DNA of 64,000 bases from Cuscuta epithymum (taxonomy: Eukaryota > Streptophyta > Magnoliopsida > Solanales > Convolvulaceae), in NCBI GenBank assembly GCA_945859915.1, contig CAMAPF010000006.1, positions 4,841,501 to 4,905,500 of the forward strand, read 5' to 3'. The first letter of the stretch is position 1. Each line of letters opens with the position of its first letter. Positions 1-9,090 of this stretch are shown one piece after another. Position numbers and translations under genes: made by a program. The notes under the pieces are model-generated. The model was not told the origin of the DNA. It searched no databases and saw only the letters and a list, made by a program, of their open reading frames with translations.

Positions 1-136
1 TAAATGTATTATTTTTAATATTGAATGACTACTTTGTCACTTAAGATTGTTAATTATTTCCTAAAATGAAAATGGGAACCTTCTAATGGGACGTCCAAAA
101 AAGGAAAGTGAAAACCTTCTAATGGGACGGAGGGAG
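1..136. mobile_element. Stowaway-like MITE, partial (right end)
   Basis: The segment ends in GGGACGGAGGGAG, the inverted form of the CTCCCTCCGTCCC terminus typical of plant Stowaway (Tc1/mariner) MITEs. The left end lies outside the window. The same terminus recurs at 24471, 36094, 40741, 52851 and 63209. Confidence 0.65.
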
Positions 137-316
137 AACTTAATATAATGTATAAAATGGTTTTCAAAATTCATCAAGACTTTTTTTAATTCTAGACAAA
201 TGAATAAAATAAGGGTTTAATTGTTTTGTTATAATAATTGAATTTCTCATAAGAATTTACATTTCACATACATAAATGTCAATGCTATAACATTTATTGG
301 TTGTCTTGTGGAATTA

Positions 317-649
317 GAGCCCGTTTGGGACCCTTTTTGGCTTATCAGACTTATCAGCCAGCTTTGCCATCAAACACGTAACTTTTGATTTCGCGCGCTT
401 AATTGTGTCATAAGTAGAAAAAGTAAGGTAAGAGTTACTTTTCTGACTTTATTGGCTGAAGTTACCGTAAATGATCATTTTAGCTATTTTTTCATATAAG
501 TTTTTATTTTATTTAGTAGTAACAAATATTTTTAATATAATTTTTTCATGAACCATCAGAATCAGCCAATACAGCCAGTTCAGCCAGAACTTCATAAATT
601 TCACCAGAATCAACCAATTCAGCCAATTTAAATGTTACCAAACAGGTTC
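317..649. mobile_element. Tourist-like (PIF/Harbinger) MITE
   Basis: It starts GAGCCCGTTTGGGA after TTA and ends CCAAACAGGTTC before TTG, a decayed 3-bp target duplication. The interior (GGCTTATCAG near the left end; AATCAGCCAATACAGCC near the right) is shared with copies at 31226-31416 and 55240-55611. Between this element and 804 I see only AT-rich sequence. Confidence 0.7.
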
Positions 650-804
650 TTGGTTTGACAACAATTTTTTTTATCATCAAAACAAACCGCTTATATTAAT
701 ATCGTTAACATTCGGATCTTCACAACAAATTCACAAAAACCAACCCTGACAACAACTATCCCTAACCAACTAGCACTATCAACCCTACGGTTAGACTCAA
801 AGAC

Positions 805-3463
805 TGTCACGCCCCAGACCGCAATCCAAGCGCGTGTACAACCGCCGTATAACTAAGTGACGTCACCCACGGGTCAACCTCACTTAATTACACAAGGCGT
901 TCGAGAAAACAATCCATCCATACTCAGTAGTAAACATACATAACAACATCACATTAAACCAATGAATAGCGGAAATATTCAACGGTAAGTCATGGGCCAC
1001 AACCGGCCGACAACATGGGCATGCAAGCCCCAAAAATAGTTTGTAGTAAAACAAATATCCATGAGCAAGTGTTCGGTAGTTTGAAAGAAAATAAGGAAGC
1101 ACGAACCACGTCTCCCTGATTTGATATCACCCGTGAGAAGGTGCAAGTAGCAAGCTCTAGCTTCAACCTGAAAATGGTGGGGCCCCCCGAAGGGGTCAGT
1201 ACAAGTACCGAGCGAGTAGCAGGCTAAATATAGAATAACTAGCGTTTCAAGTATAAGACCCAAACATAGGGTGATACTTAAATAAATAATCTTTCCCCCA
1301 AGTTATGAAATACTTATTAGTATATATATACTTGGAAAATATCCGATCCGTAGATCACCATTTTATTCGGGAAAATAGTAATAGTCAATATTCTTGACTA
1401 AAAACCCCAACCCACCCATATACCTATGAGTGTATAGGACTCCTCCTTGTCCCTACTTGTATATCACAATCTATGAGTTTTAGGATCATAATCCTTGGAT
1501 ACTCCACCGGTTTGTGAGTGTTAAGGACTCATAAGTCCTAGGGTCCTCCACCAAGTTTGAGTGTTAAGTACTTTTAAGTACTAGGGTCCTCCACCAAGTT
1601 TGAGTGTTAAGGACTTTTAAGTCCTAGGGTCCTCCACCAAGTTTTGAGTGTTAAGTACTTTTAAGTACTAGGGTCCTCCACCAAGTTTGAGTGTTAAGGA
1701 CTTTAAGTCCTAGGGTCCTCCACCAAGTTTGAGTGTTAAGTACTTTTTAAGTACTAGGGTCCTCCACCAAGTTTGAGTGTTAAGTACTTTTTAAGTACTA
1801 GGGTCCTCCACCAAGTTTTCCTATGATCAACCTCCTATCAACCTAGATAGAGTCTATATCATCCTTAGTTACTCATAACTAATCCAATACATAAATCTTA
1901 TGTATCACAATCCATGCAAAGCCATGCATTTAAATAAATGTATAATTAACTAACATCAACCGATATTAATTAATCCATCATCCATCGGTCAACGTTGTCG
2001 TTGACCGCCAATTCAAGCCTTGTTCACATCAACTTAATCATCATATAATTAAGTCAATAATACTCATTTGAGCTTCTTTTACACTTCAAGCTAATGTGCA
2101 TTTTATATAATCTCTCATATCATATTTCATGCATAATCAATTAATTCTTTTCATACAACTTGATAATGTTGGCTAATCACATGTTTAATTATCTTTTAAA
2201 CATCATTATGAAAACATATAACATTTATTTAGGTAATCTCATAATTTACCCAAAAGTTATAAGATATTAAGCCGTCCACTCACCTTGAGCTAGCGTTTTG
2301 AAGTTTTACCCTTCTTGGTTGAACTCCGGTGAAACTCCGGCGACTTTTGGTCAACTCCGGCGACTACTCCGGCGACTTTTCCAACTTTGTGAAATCACTT
2401 GAAATACCCTTTACAAGTCCCTAACAAGGTTTTATAATCATAAAACCCATATTAATACAAATAACCTCAAAAAGGTTATTTTCCGGTGAACCGGTCGTTT
2501 TGGCTTCTAAGTCCGTTCTTGGACATAGAATCACTTTCCAACCCATTAATCCATACTTATAACATGTAGAACCCTCTTAAGGATTCTTCACATGATATAT
2601 ATCTCATATGGTAGAAGAAAAATAAAGAAAAAGTTATAATAAGGTCATTACCTTAATTATTTCACACTTTTAGCACTTTAGCTCCTTTTTGGGTGATTCC
2701 TCTTTGATGAGCTTTCTTCAACAATGGAGGAAGGAGGTTGGGTGGATTTTCTTGCTCTCCCTGGTTCTCCTTGGCCGAAAATGAGGGAGGGGAAGGGGTG
2801 AGGTATACTCATTTGTCTCATAGAGCAAATGAGTGTGGATGGGGCCACCTCCTCTTTGTTTGATGCTAAAAGGATCACATCACCATCCCCCATGTTTCTC
2901 CTCTCTATGCCAACCGACCCAGCCCTCAATTTGAGTGGCAAAAATCGTGGGTTGGCCCCCACTCATGTGGGAGGTCAACCCTTTTTGTCCCGAAGTGTAC
3001 AATTTGTCCCGAAAGTTGTATTTTTCGGACTGCTTTAAATATATTTTATTTTATCGGTTCAAATAAAATATATTATGTGCTCTTACTCATTATGACATGT
3101 ATAATGAATGTACATTCCCCAACTTTAATTTATAAGCCTCCGAAATTCATTTTCGGGCTGTTATCTGTTAAATTGTCGGTACCGGTAATTGGGTCTCTTT
3201 TTCCCCAATCGGTCAACTCTGCGCCTTTCCACGACTCAAACGAAATGTCCACCACTATATAAATATTATCTTGACCAAGATGAATAAAATATGTGGTCTC
3301 GGGAGTGTCGGGCGGCCCCCGCTCCCGGTGTGGGCCCCACGTGCAATTTACTATTCACGCGAAAGAATAATAAAAATTTACAACTTCGTAAATTCGTAAA
3401 TCATTCCATAAGGTTTATTACATCATTTACTTGAAAGTAAATACATTTGGGGACGGTGTTACA
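805..3463 (-). repeat. 3' LTR of the Gypsy element
   Basis: This 2,659-bp LTR has TG...CA ends. Comparing it by eye with the other LTR I found one substitution (T at 2247, A at 10533). It contains seven tandem hairpin units (1516-1819), a CTCCGGCGAC repeat near 2320-2390 and a GC-rich stretch near 3300-3350. Small open frames in it occur identically in both LTRs and show no protein family. Confidence 0.95.
1516..1819. repeat. Seven ~43-bp tandem hairpin repeats in the 3' LTR
   Basis: Units read GAGTGTTAAG, then a small inverted repeat, then TAGGGTCCTCCACCAAGTTT. The inverted repeat is AGGACT/AGTCCT in units 1, 3 and 5 and AGTACT/AGTACT in units 2, 4, 6 and 7. A degenerate earlier unit near 1474-1515 has AGGAT/ATCCT. 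Both stem arms change together. Confidence 0.9.
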
Positions 3464-3467
3464 AGTT

Positions 3468-3480
3468 CACCCCCCCTTGT
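3468..3480 (-). other. Polypurine tract
   Basis: On the minus strand this is AAGGGGGGGTGAA-like, ending 4 bases before the 3' LTR. Its purine content and position fit the plus-strand primer of LTR elements. Confidence 0.8.
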
Positions 3481-3509
3481 TTGGGATTTCGTCCCCGAAA
3501 TCCGTGTGT

Positions 3510-6500
3510 CTAATCGAAAAGAAACGGGTATTGCTCCCTCATTGAGACTTCGGTCTCCCAAGTTTCTTCTTCGACTCGATCACTCCGCCAAAGAACCTTT
3601 ACCATAGGAATCTCCTTATTCCTAAGCTTCTTCACTTGTTGACCTACTATCTTCACCGGCTCTACCGCATATTGCAAATCCTCACGGATCTCTACCGGTG
3701 GTTTCTCAAGAATATGAGATGGGTCTCGTATGTACTTCTTGAGCATCGATACATGAAACACGTCATGTATCTTCTCAAGCTCTGGTGTCAACTTGAGACG
3801 ATAAGCCACAGCTCCAATCCTTTCAAGGATTTCAAATGGACCAATGTATCGGGGATTAAGCTTCCCCCTCGATACAAATCGGATGATGCCCTTCCAAGGA
3901 GAAATCCTTAGAAAAACCTCATCACCGACCTCGAACTCCAACGGTCTCCGCCGTTTGTCAGCATAACTCTTCTGTCGGTCCTGAGCGGCCTTCAGTCTAT
4001 CCCGAATGATCCTTACCTTGGCCTTGGTGATCTCAACCAGTTCTATCCCTTCGAGTTTGGCCTCGCCAACCTCGTCCCAACACAACGGTGTTCTGCATTT
4101 CCTCCCATACAATGCTTCATATGGAGGCATGCCGATACTTGCTTGATAACTGTTGTTATAAGCAAACTCCACTAGAGCCAAATGCTTGTCCCAACTTCCT
4201 TGGAACTCCAAAGCACATGCCCTAAGCATGTCTTCCAGAATCTGTATCACCCGCTCGGACTGTCCATCCGTCTGTGGGTGAAAAGCTGTGCTAAACTTCA
4301 GTTTAGTCCCCAAAGATGCTTGAAACTTTGGCCAAAATCGGGATGTGAATCGTGGATCCCTATCCGAGACAATGGATATTGGGACTCCATGCAATCTCAC
4401 GATCTCCTCCGTGTATAGCTTGGCCAATCTTTCAAGGGGATAAGTAATGTTGATAGGCAGAAAGTGTGCACTCTTGGTGAGCCTATCAACCACTACCCAT
4501 ACTGCATCGTAGTTGTTCACTGTTCGTGGCAGCCCCACCACGAAGTCCATGGTCACATGTTCCCACTTCCACTCTGGGATGGTGAGTGGTTGTAAGAGCC
4601 CTGCTGGGTGCTGATGCTCTGCCTTAACTTGCTGGCAAGTAAGGCATCGACTCACAAACTCTGCAATATCCTTTTTCATGCCTGACCACCAGTAACTTTC
4701 CTTCAGATCTCGGTACATCTTAGTACCCCCTGGATGCATGGCATATGCTGAAGAATGAGCCTCCTCAAGTATAGCTCTCTGGAGCTCCTCATTCTTTGGT
4801 ATGCACACACGATCCTTAAATAGTAAAAGACCGTCATCACGTACCCGAAAATTCTCGACGGGCCCCTCAAGGATCCGTTCGCGGATTTTCTGACATTCCT
4901 CATCAATGGCCTGACTTCGACTAATCTCGCCCAATAGGGTGGGCCTAACCTCGAATCGAGCAATGAGAGCCCCGCACGTGGACACCTCCACGCGCGCCCT
5001 CAATGCCTGTAGGCATGTGAGTAGCGTCCCCGACGTACTCTTTCTGCTCAGTGCGTCGGCCACGACGTTGGCCTTTCCTGGATGGTAATCGATGATCAAG
5101 TCATAGTCCTTGATCAACTCCATCCATCTCCTCTGTCTCATATTCAACTCTTTCTGAGTGAATACGTACTTCAAGCTCTTATGGTCTGTAAAAATGTGAC
5201 ATGTCTCCTCGTAGAGATAATGCCTCCAGATTTTCAGTGCAAACACTACCGCCCCCAATTCTAGGTCATGGGTAGGGTAGTTCACCTCGTGCTTTCTCAA
5301 TTGCCTTGAAGCATAGGCAATCACTTTACCGTTTTGCATCAGTACACATCCAAGCCCTTGGATGCTAGCATCACTGTATATATCATACCCTATCCCTTGT
5401 ATGGGTAGGGCAAGGACTGGTGCTTCGGTAAGTCGTTTCTTCAGTTCAAGGAACCCTTTCTCACACTTGTCGTCCCATATGAACTTGGCCCCTTTCTTTG
5501 TGAGCTTCGTTAATGGAGACGCCAATACAGAAAATTTTTCAACAAATTTACGATAGTATCCTGCTAAGTCAAGGAAACTACGTATCTCTTTCACATTCTT
5601 GGGTCTCTCCCAATCCATGATAGCCTTTATCTTGGCGTTATCCACAGCAACGCCCGAACCGGATATGACGTGACCAAGGAACCCAATCTCCTTAAGCCAA
5701 AATTCGCATTTAGAGAACTTGGCAAAGAGCTGCTTTTCCCTTAGCCGGTCAAGTATAAGCCTCAAATGATGTTCGTGCTCCTCCTCGCTCTTGGAATATA
5801 TCAAGATATCATCAATGAATACTATCACAAATTGATCTAAGTATTCACTAAACACACGGTTCATCAAGTCCATGAATGCTGCCGGTGCGTTGGTTAAACC
5901 AAATGACATCACAAGGAACTCGTAATGACCATACCTAGTGCGGAATGCACTCTTAGGTATGTCGCTCTCCTTGATCTTCAACTGATGATACCCCGACCTC
6001 AAATCAATCTTTGAGAACACTATTGCCCCCCGAAGTTGATCAAACAAGTCATCAATCCTCGGTAAGGGATACCTGTTCTTGATTGTGACCTTGTTCAACT
6101 GTCGGTAGTCAATACACATTCTTAGTGTACCATCCTTCTTCTTCACGAAGAGTACGGGTGCCCCCCACGGTGAATGACTGGGTCTGATGAACCCGTTGTC
6201 CAGTAATTCTTGTAGTTGGACCTTCAACTCTTGGAGTTCGGCCGGTGCCATTCGATAAGGGGGAATCGAAATGGGTTTGGTTCCCGGCTCCACTTCGATT
6301 ACAAACTCTATCTCTCTATCGGGTGGGAGCCCCGGTAGGTCTTTGGGAAAGACATCCGGGTATTTGCACACGACCCGTACATCTTTGATGTCGACTTCCT
6401 TCTTGGTATCGTCCACCACGTAGGCAAGGTATGCGTGGCATCCCTTCCTCATCATCTTCCGTGCTCTCATCACGGATATTATACAAGCATTAGATTTCCC

Positions 6501-6890
6501 CCGATCTCCCTCGAAACATAGTGTGTTTCCTTGATCATCCTCGAGCTCCAACACCTTGGTGTAGCAATCTACTCGAGCATGGTGTTTCTCGAGCCAATCC
6601 ATTCCTAGGATTGCATCGAACTCCAACATGCTTAGAGGTACGAAATCACAAGTCAAAGGTTGACCCGTCACTTCCACCTCGCACGACGGATAGTAATAAT
6701 TTCTCTCCACGTCGTCTCCTAACGGTGTGGAGACTAGCAATGTTTGCGTCATAGGTGTCAATGGCACGTCAAGGCCCTCGGCGAACGCCTCACTCACAAA
6801 TGAGCGTTGTGCCCCGGTATCGATGAGGATCCTCGCACACCTACCATTGATCTTTAATGTTCCTACATTTGTACACCATGTAAGATACAT
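3510..6890 (-). CDS. pol: Gypsy Pol polyprotein (PR-RT-RNaseH-IN-chromo tail)
   Basis: Open frame of 1,126 codons; the authentic coding part probably begins at the splice acceptor (exon from 6862), because the first residues MYLTWCTNV look intronic. Visible domains: aspartic protease with DTGA near residues 24-27 and ILGMDW near 94-99; reverse transcriptase about 210-390 with the catalytic FIDD at 358-361; RNase H with DASIQG and TDHKSL, ending in ADALSR; integrase with an HHCC zinc region (HPGGTK, CLTCQ), DFV and the conserved HPQTDGQSE; then a GPF/chromodomain-like C-terminus ending PFLFD. These copy RNA to DNA and insert it in the nucleus. No disabling lesion is visible, so it may still be active. 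It shares its reading frame with gag but has no start codon of its own in a good context. Confidence 0.95.
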   Translation of the reverse strand: MYLTWCTNVGTLKINGRCARILIDTGAQRSFVSEAFAEGLDVPLTPMTQTLLVSTPLGDDVERNYYYPSCEVEVTGQPLTCDFVPLSMLEFDAILGMDWLEKHHARVDCYTKVLELEDDQGNTLCFEGDRGKSNACIISVMRARKMMRKGCHAYLAYVVDDTKKEVDIKDVRVVCKYPDVFPKDLPGLPPDREIEFVIEVEPGTKPISIPPYRMAPAELQELKVQLQELLDNGFIRPSHSPWGAPVLFVKKKDGTLRMCIDYRQLNKVTIKNRYPLPRIDDLFDQLRGAIVFSKIDLRSGYHQLKIKESDIPKSAFRTRYGHYEFLVMSFGLTNAPAAFMDLMNRVFSEYLDQFVIVFIDDILIYSKSEEEHEHHLRLILDRLREKQLFAKFSKCEFWLKEIGFLGHVISGSGVAVDNAKIKAIMDWERPKNVKEIRSFLDLAGYYRKFVEKFSVLASPLTKLTKKGAKFIWDDKCEKGFLELKKRLTEAPVLALPIQGIGYDIYSDASIQGLGCVLMQNGKVIAYASRQLRKHEVNYPTHDLELGAVVFALKIWRHYLYEETCHIFTDHKSLKYVFTQKELNMRQRRWMELIKDYDLIIDYHPGKANVVADALSRKSTSGTLLTCLQALRARVEVSTCGALIARFEVRPTLLGEISRSQAIDEECQKIRERILEGPVENFRVRDDGLLLFKDRVCIPKNEELQRAILEEAHSSAYAMHPGGTKMYRDLKESYWWSGMKKDIAEFVSRCLTCQQVKAEHQHPAGLLQPLTIPEWKWEHVTMDFVVGLPRTVNNYDAVWVVVDRLTKSAHFLPINITYPLERLAKLYTEEIVRLHGVPISIVSDRDPRFTSRFWPKFQASLGTKLKFSTAFHPQTDGQSERVIQILEDMLRACALEFQGSWDKHLALVEFAYNNSYQASIGMPPYEALYGRKCRTPLCWDEVGEAKLEGIELVEITKAKVRIIRDRLKAAQDRQKSYADKRRRPLEFEVGDEVFLRISPWKGIIRFVSRGKLNPRYIGPFEILERIGAVAYRLKLTPELEKIHDVFHVSMLKKYIRDPSHILEKPPVEIREDLQYAVEPVKIVGQQVKKLRNKEIPMVKVLWRSDRVEEETWETEVSMREQYPFLFD

Positions 6891-7357
6891 TTTCTAAGGT
6901 TTTTACACATCATTAGGATGTTATTTGGTTCATACTAATGTTTGGAATCAAACGGGGGTCCAAACGTAGAAGAACGGGGCGAAAAATCAATTTTCGGGTG
7001 CCTGGGGTCCACGCACGGCGTGCCTGGGTGGCACGCACGGTCGTGCGTGCGTGAGAAACCCGGAATCCGCCACTGCCGGCTACGCACGATCGTGCGTAGC
7101 TGGTCACGCACGATCGTGCGTCCTACGCACGGCGTGCCTTACCTGCACGCACGGCGTGCGTCTGCGCGGAAAACGGCCAGAGGCTACTGCCTCGCACGCA
7201 CGGTCGTGCGTCTGTAGGTACGCGCGATCGCGCGTAGTTGTTTTTAGCCCGTTTCGCCCCGAATTCGCGGGGTTTGACCCCGGGGTGGCCCGCACCCAAA
7301 CCCAATGACTCATATGACCCAAATAAGCCTAGAAATATAGGAAAATAAGTGTATTAC
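6863..7357 (-). other. Putative in-frame intron between gag and pol
   Basis: On the minus strand the segment starts CAG|GTAATA after 7358 and ends TGTAG|GA before 6862. Removing it joins gag ...DSVAG directly to TLKINGRCARILIDTGA, the usual uninterrupted Gypsy gag-protease junction, with codon phase kept (length 495 = 3 x 165). Left in place, the TAG at 7331-7329 ends Gag after eight intron-encoded residues. A branch-like CCTAATG lies about 50 nt before the acceptor. The ends are AT-rich but the middle is very GC-rich, which is unusual for a plant intron. Splicing is inferred, not observed. Confidence 0.7.
7011..7236. repeat. Array of eight GC-rich palindromes
   Basis: Within 226 bp lie eight perfect or near-perfect palindromes: 7011-7023, 7031-7050, 7080-7099, 7106-7121, 7125-7137, 7145-7161, 7196-7211 and 7219-7236. 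Core forms are ACGCACGATCGTGCGT, ACGCACGGTCGTGCGT, ACGCACGGCGTGC and TACGCGCGATCGCGCGTA. The array sits wholly inside the putative gag/pol intron. Confidence 0.9.
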
Positions 7358-8807
7358 CTGCAACGGAGTCCGGGTTTGCTCGCGCATCCGCCTCGGTCAT
7401 TGCGTACACTCGTGCTTGGGTCCCGCCTTGATTTACGGACGCGGCATGGCTTGTGGACGCGCCGCCTCTTCCCGTACCGCCGTTTGACGGTCCCGCACGG
7501 TTTCTTCCCGTCATGGTTCCTCCTCCGGATCCCGAAGCTCCTCCTCCCCCTAATTGTGGGCAATTTGCCTTCATGTGGCCCGTGTTCCCGCATTGATAAC
7601 ACCTTGGGGGTGCATTGCACTTCCCAAAATGATTTTTCGAACAATTGGCACACTTTGGAGGCCCCGTCCTTTGTGAGGAGGATGCATGCCACCGAGCATC
7701 CCTGTTCTTCTTTGCCGGTGGTGCCGGTGTCTTGAACGAACCGCCACCTCCACCGTGCTTATCCTTTCGTGCTTGCTCGGGCGGCCCCGAACTTTGCCAT
7801 TTCCTCTTTTTCGCCTCCTCGGCGTCTCTCTCTTTTCTCTCATTCCATTGGGCCTCCCCGAGAAGGCCCTGCTCCACCACCTCACTGAAGGTCATGTGGC
7901 GCGAGTACGTAGCTCGATCACGGATGTCCAAGAGTAGGGCATCCCAAAAGTGCTCCGTCATGCGGTTCTCATCAACCGCGTACTCCGGCAAGAACCTAGC
8001 CAAGGTTCTAAACTCTTGTTCCAGTCGCTTAACTGTGCCGCCCTCTTTCTGTTTGAGGTTAGTGTACTCTCTCCGTTTCACATTCACCTCGTACTCGGAG
8101 TAGTATTGAGCATAGAACTCTAGCTCAAAGTCCGCCCATGTTATTTCCCCATGGTACTTCCCTTCCACGCTCTCCCACCACGTAGAAGCTATCCCTTCAA
8201 GTAGCCGTGAAGCGACAGTCAACTTCACGTCCGGTGTGATTTGCATGTCTCTTGATGCATCCTTCACCTTCTTAATCCAATCGGCGGCAACGGTAATGTC
8301 ACCGGTGCCGTCAAAGGACCTACACCCCAAGGCCCTAGCCTCCTTGAGGTACTTGGAGATTCTCACAACAAAACCTCCTTCACGCCCACCTTGTGACGCC
8401 GCTGGGGTGGCCACGGAAGCTCCCCGGCTTCCTTGACCCGAACCACCACGAGAGCCACGCCTCGCTTGGCGCCTAAGGTCTCTCCTCAGTTTCTCCTTTT
8501 GATACCACTCAAGTAATTCACCCATCTGGGCGAATCGGGCATCACTCTCATCGTCATCATCGGTGTATGTGTCCCCCCCATCATACGGGGTCTCCTCATG
8601 CTCCGTTCCTGGAACGTAGGTTGAGTCATAGTCCTCGGTGTTGGTTTCATACACCGAGCTTACATGGCCATCACTCACAGATTGAGCTTGATGACCTCCA
8701 CGGCTTCCACGGCCTCCACGGCCTCCTCTCGAACCCCGAGATGCAGCCCGGCTTCCCCTTTGGGATACTACCGGCGCCTGCCCCCTCGGATTGTTCCTGG
8801 TCCTCAT
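7329..8807 (-). CDS. gag: Gypsy Gag capsid/nucleocapsid protein
   Basis: 492 codons if the gag/pol segment is retained. The N-terminus (about residues 1-45) is rich in RGG/RGS repeats, followed by an acidic stretch (TDDDDESD). The retrotransposon gag domain covers roughly residues 155-310, with WIKKVKDA, TWWESV and the YYSEYEVNVKRREY helix. The nucleocapsid part has a CCHC zinc knuckle (CYQCGNTGHMKANC), preceded by a degenerate CX2CX3HX3C motif (CANCSKNHFGKC), then Gly/Ser-rich sequence. It packages element RNA into cytoplasmic particles. The start at 8807 is the first Met after the leader. The last eight residues, NTLIFLYF, are predicted to come from unspliced intron sequence, so a spliced transcript would instead make one Gag-Pol chain of about 1,600 residues. 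Confidence 0.93.
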   Translation of the reverse strand: MRTRNNPRGQAPVVSQRGSRAASRGSRGGRGGRGSRGGHQAQSVSDGHVSSVYETNTEDYDSTYVPGTEHEETPYDGGDTYTDDDDESDARFAQMGELLEWYQKEKLRRDLRRQARRGSRGGSGQGSRGASVATPAASQGGREGGFVVRISKYLKEARALGCRSFDGTGDITVAADWIKKVKDASRDMQITPDVKLTVASRLLEGIASTWWESVEGKYHGEITWADFELEFYAQYYSEYEVNVKRREYTNLKQKEGGTVKRLEQEFRTLARFLPEYAVDENRMTEHFWDALLLDIRDRATYSRHMTFSEVVEQGLLGEAQWNERKERDAEEAKKRKWQSSGPPEQARKDKHGGGGGSFKTPAPPAKKNRDARWHASSSQRTGPPKCANCSKNHFGKCNAPPRCYQCGNTGHMKANCPQLGGGGASGSGGGTMTGRNRAGPSNGGTGRGGASTSHAASVNQGGTQARVYAMTEADARANPDSVAGNTLIFLYF

Positions 8808-8918
8808 TCGCCTGCCCTCTATTTCTGAAAGAAATATGGATGAGCCATTAGACTCCTATAAATGTCAACTGACGGAAGAACGTTACAGACACGTATTGGC
8901 CCAAGTCACTACCATACC

Positions 8919-8946
8919 AATTGTTAAGGGTACCGTCTTAACAATT
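8919..8946 (-). promoter_or_regulatory. Leader stem-loop with palindromic loop (dimerisation-site-like)
   Basis: Perfect 10-bp inverted repeat (AATTGTTAAG / CTTAACAATT) with an 8-nt loop, ACGGTACC in element sense, that contains the self-complementary hexamer GGTACC. It lies in the 5' leader between the primer site and the gag start, where retroviruses carry dimer-initiation and packaging hairpins. Function is inferred from position and form. Confidence 0.5.
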
Positions 8947-9070
8947 AGAGGCCTTGCAACTTAAGCACCAATAGTCCTATAAACGTCAAAATACAATGCT
9001 CATGGTTTTCGGTAAAAACTCTTTTGCAAAATCTTTTGTGAGAGGTTGATTATATAGTTTAGAACTGAGA

Positions 9071-9084
9071 TGGCTCTGATACCA
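9071..9084 (-). other. Primer binding site, initiator tRNA-Met
   Basis: Minus-strand TGGTATCAGAGCCA, complementary to the 3' end of plant initiator tRNA-Met and the standard plant Gypsy/Copia primer site, six bases downstream of the 5' LTR in element orientation. Confidence 0.92.
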
Positions 9085-9090
9085 CTTAAT

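Noticed and set aside
884..1263. Two overlapping minus-strand open frames (72 and 94 codons), repeated at 9170-9549
   Set aside because: They lie inside the LTRs, are duplicated only because the LTRs are, and match no family.
1516..1819. CRISPR-like array
   Set aside because: Plant LTR context, continuous tandem units with no unique spacers, and no cas genes.
2829..3038. Plus-strand frame as an accessory gene of the retrotransposon
   Set aside because: It would be antisense to the element and entirely within the LTR, with no conserved feature.
2678..3262. Open frames in the LTR, repeated at 10964-11548
   Set aside because: No domain, low-complexity composition, and identical in both LTRs because of the recent insertion.
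7104..7322. Arg/His-rich open frames on both strands
   Set aside because: Produced by the GC-rich palindromes, which lack stops in several frames; no protein signature.
7329..7331. TAG stop as evidence that the element is a pseudogene
   Set aside because: The stop sits inside a segment with good splice sites at the exact point where gag and protease normally join; all other coding sequence is intact.
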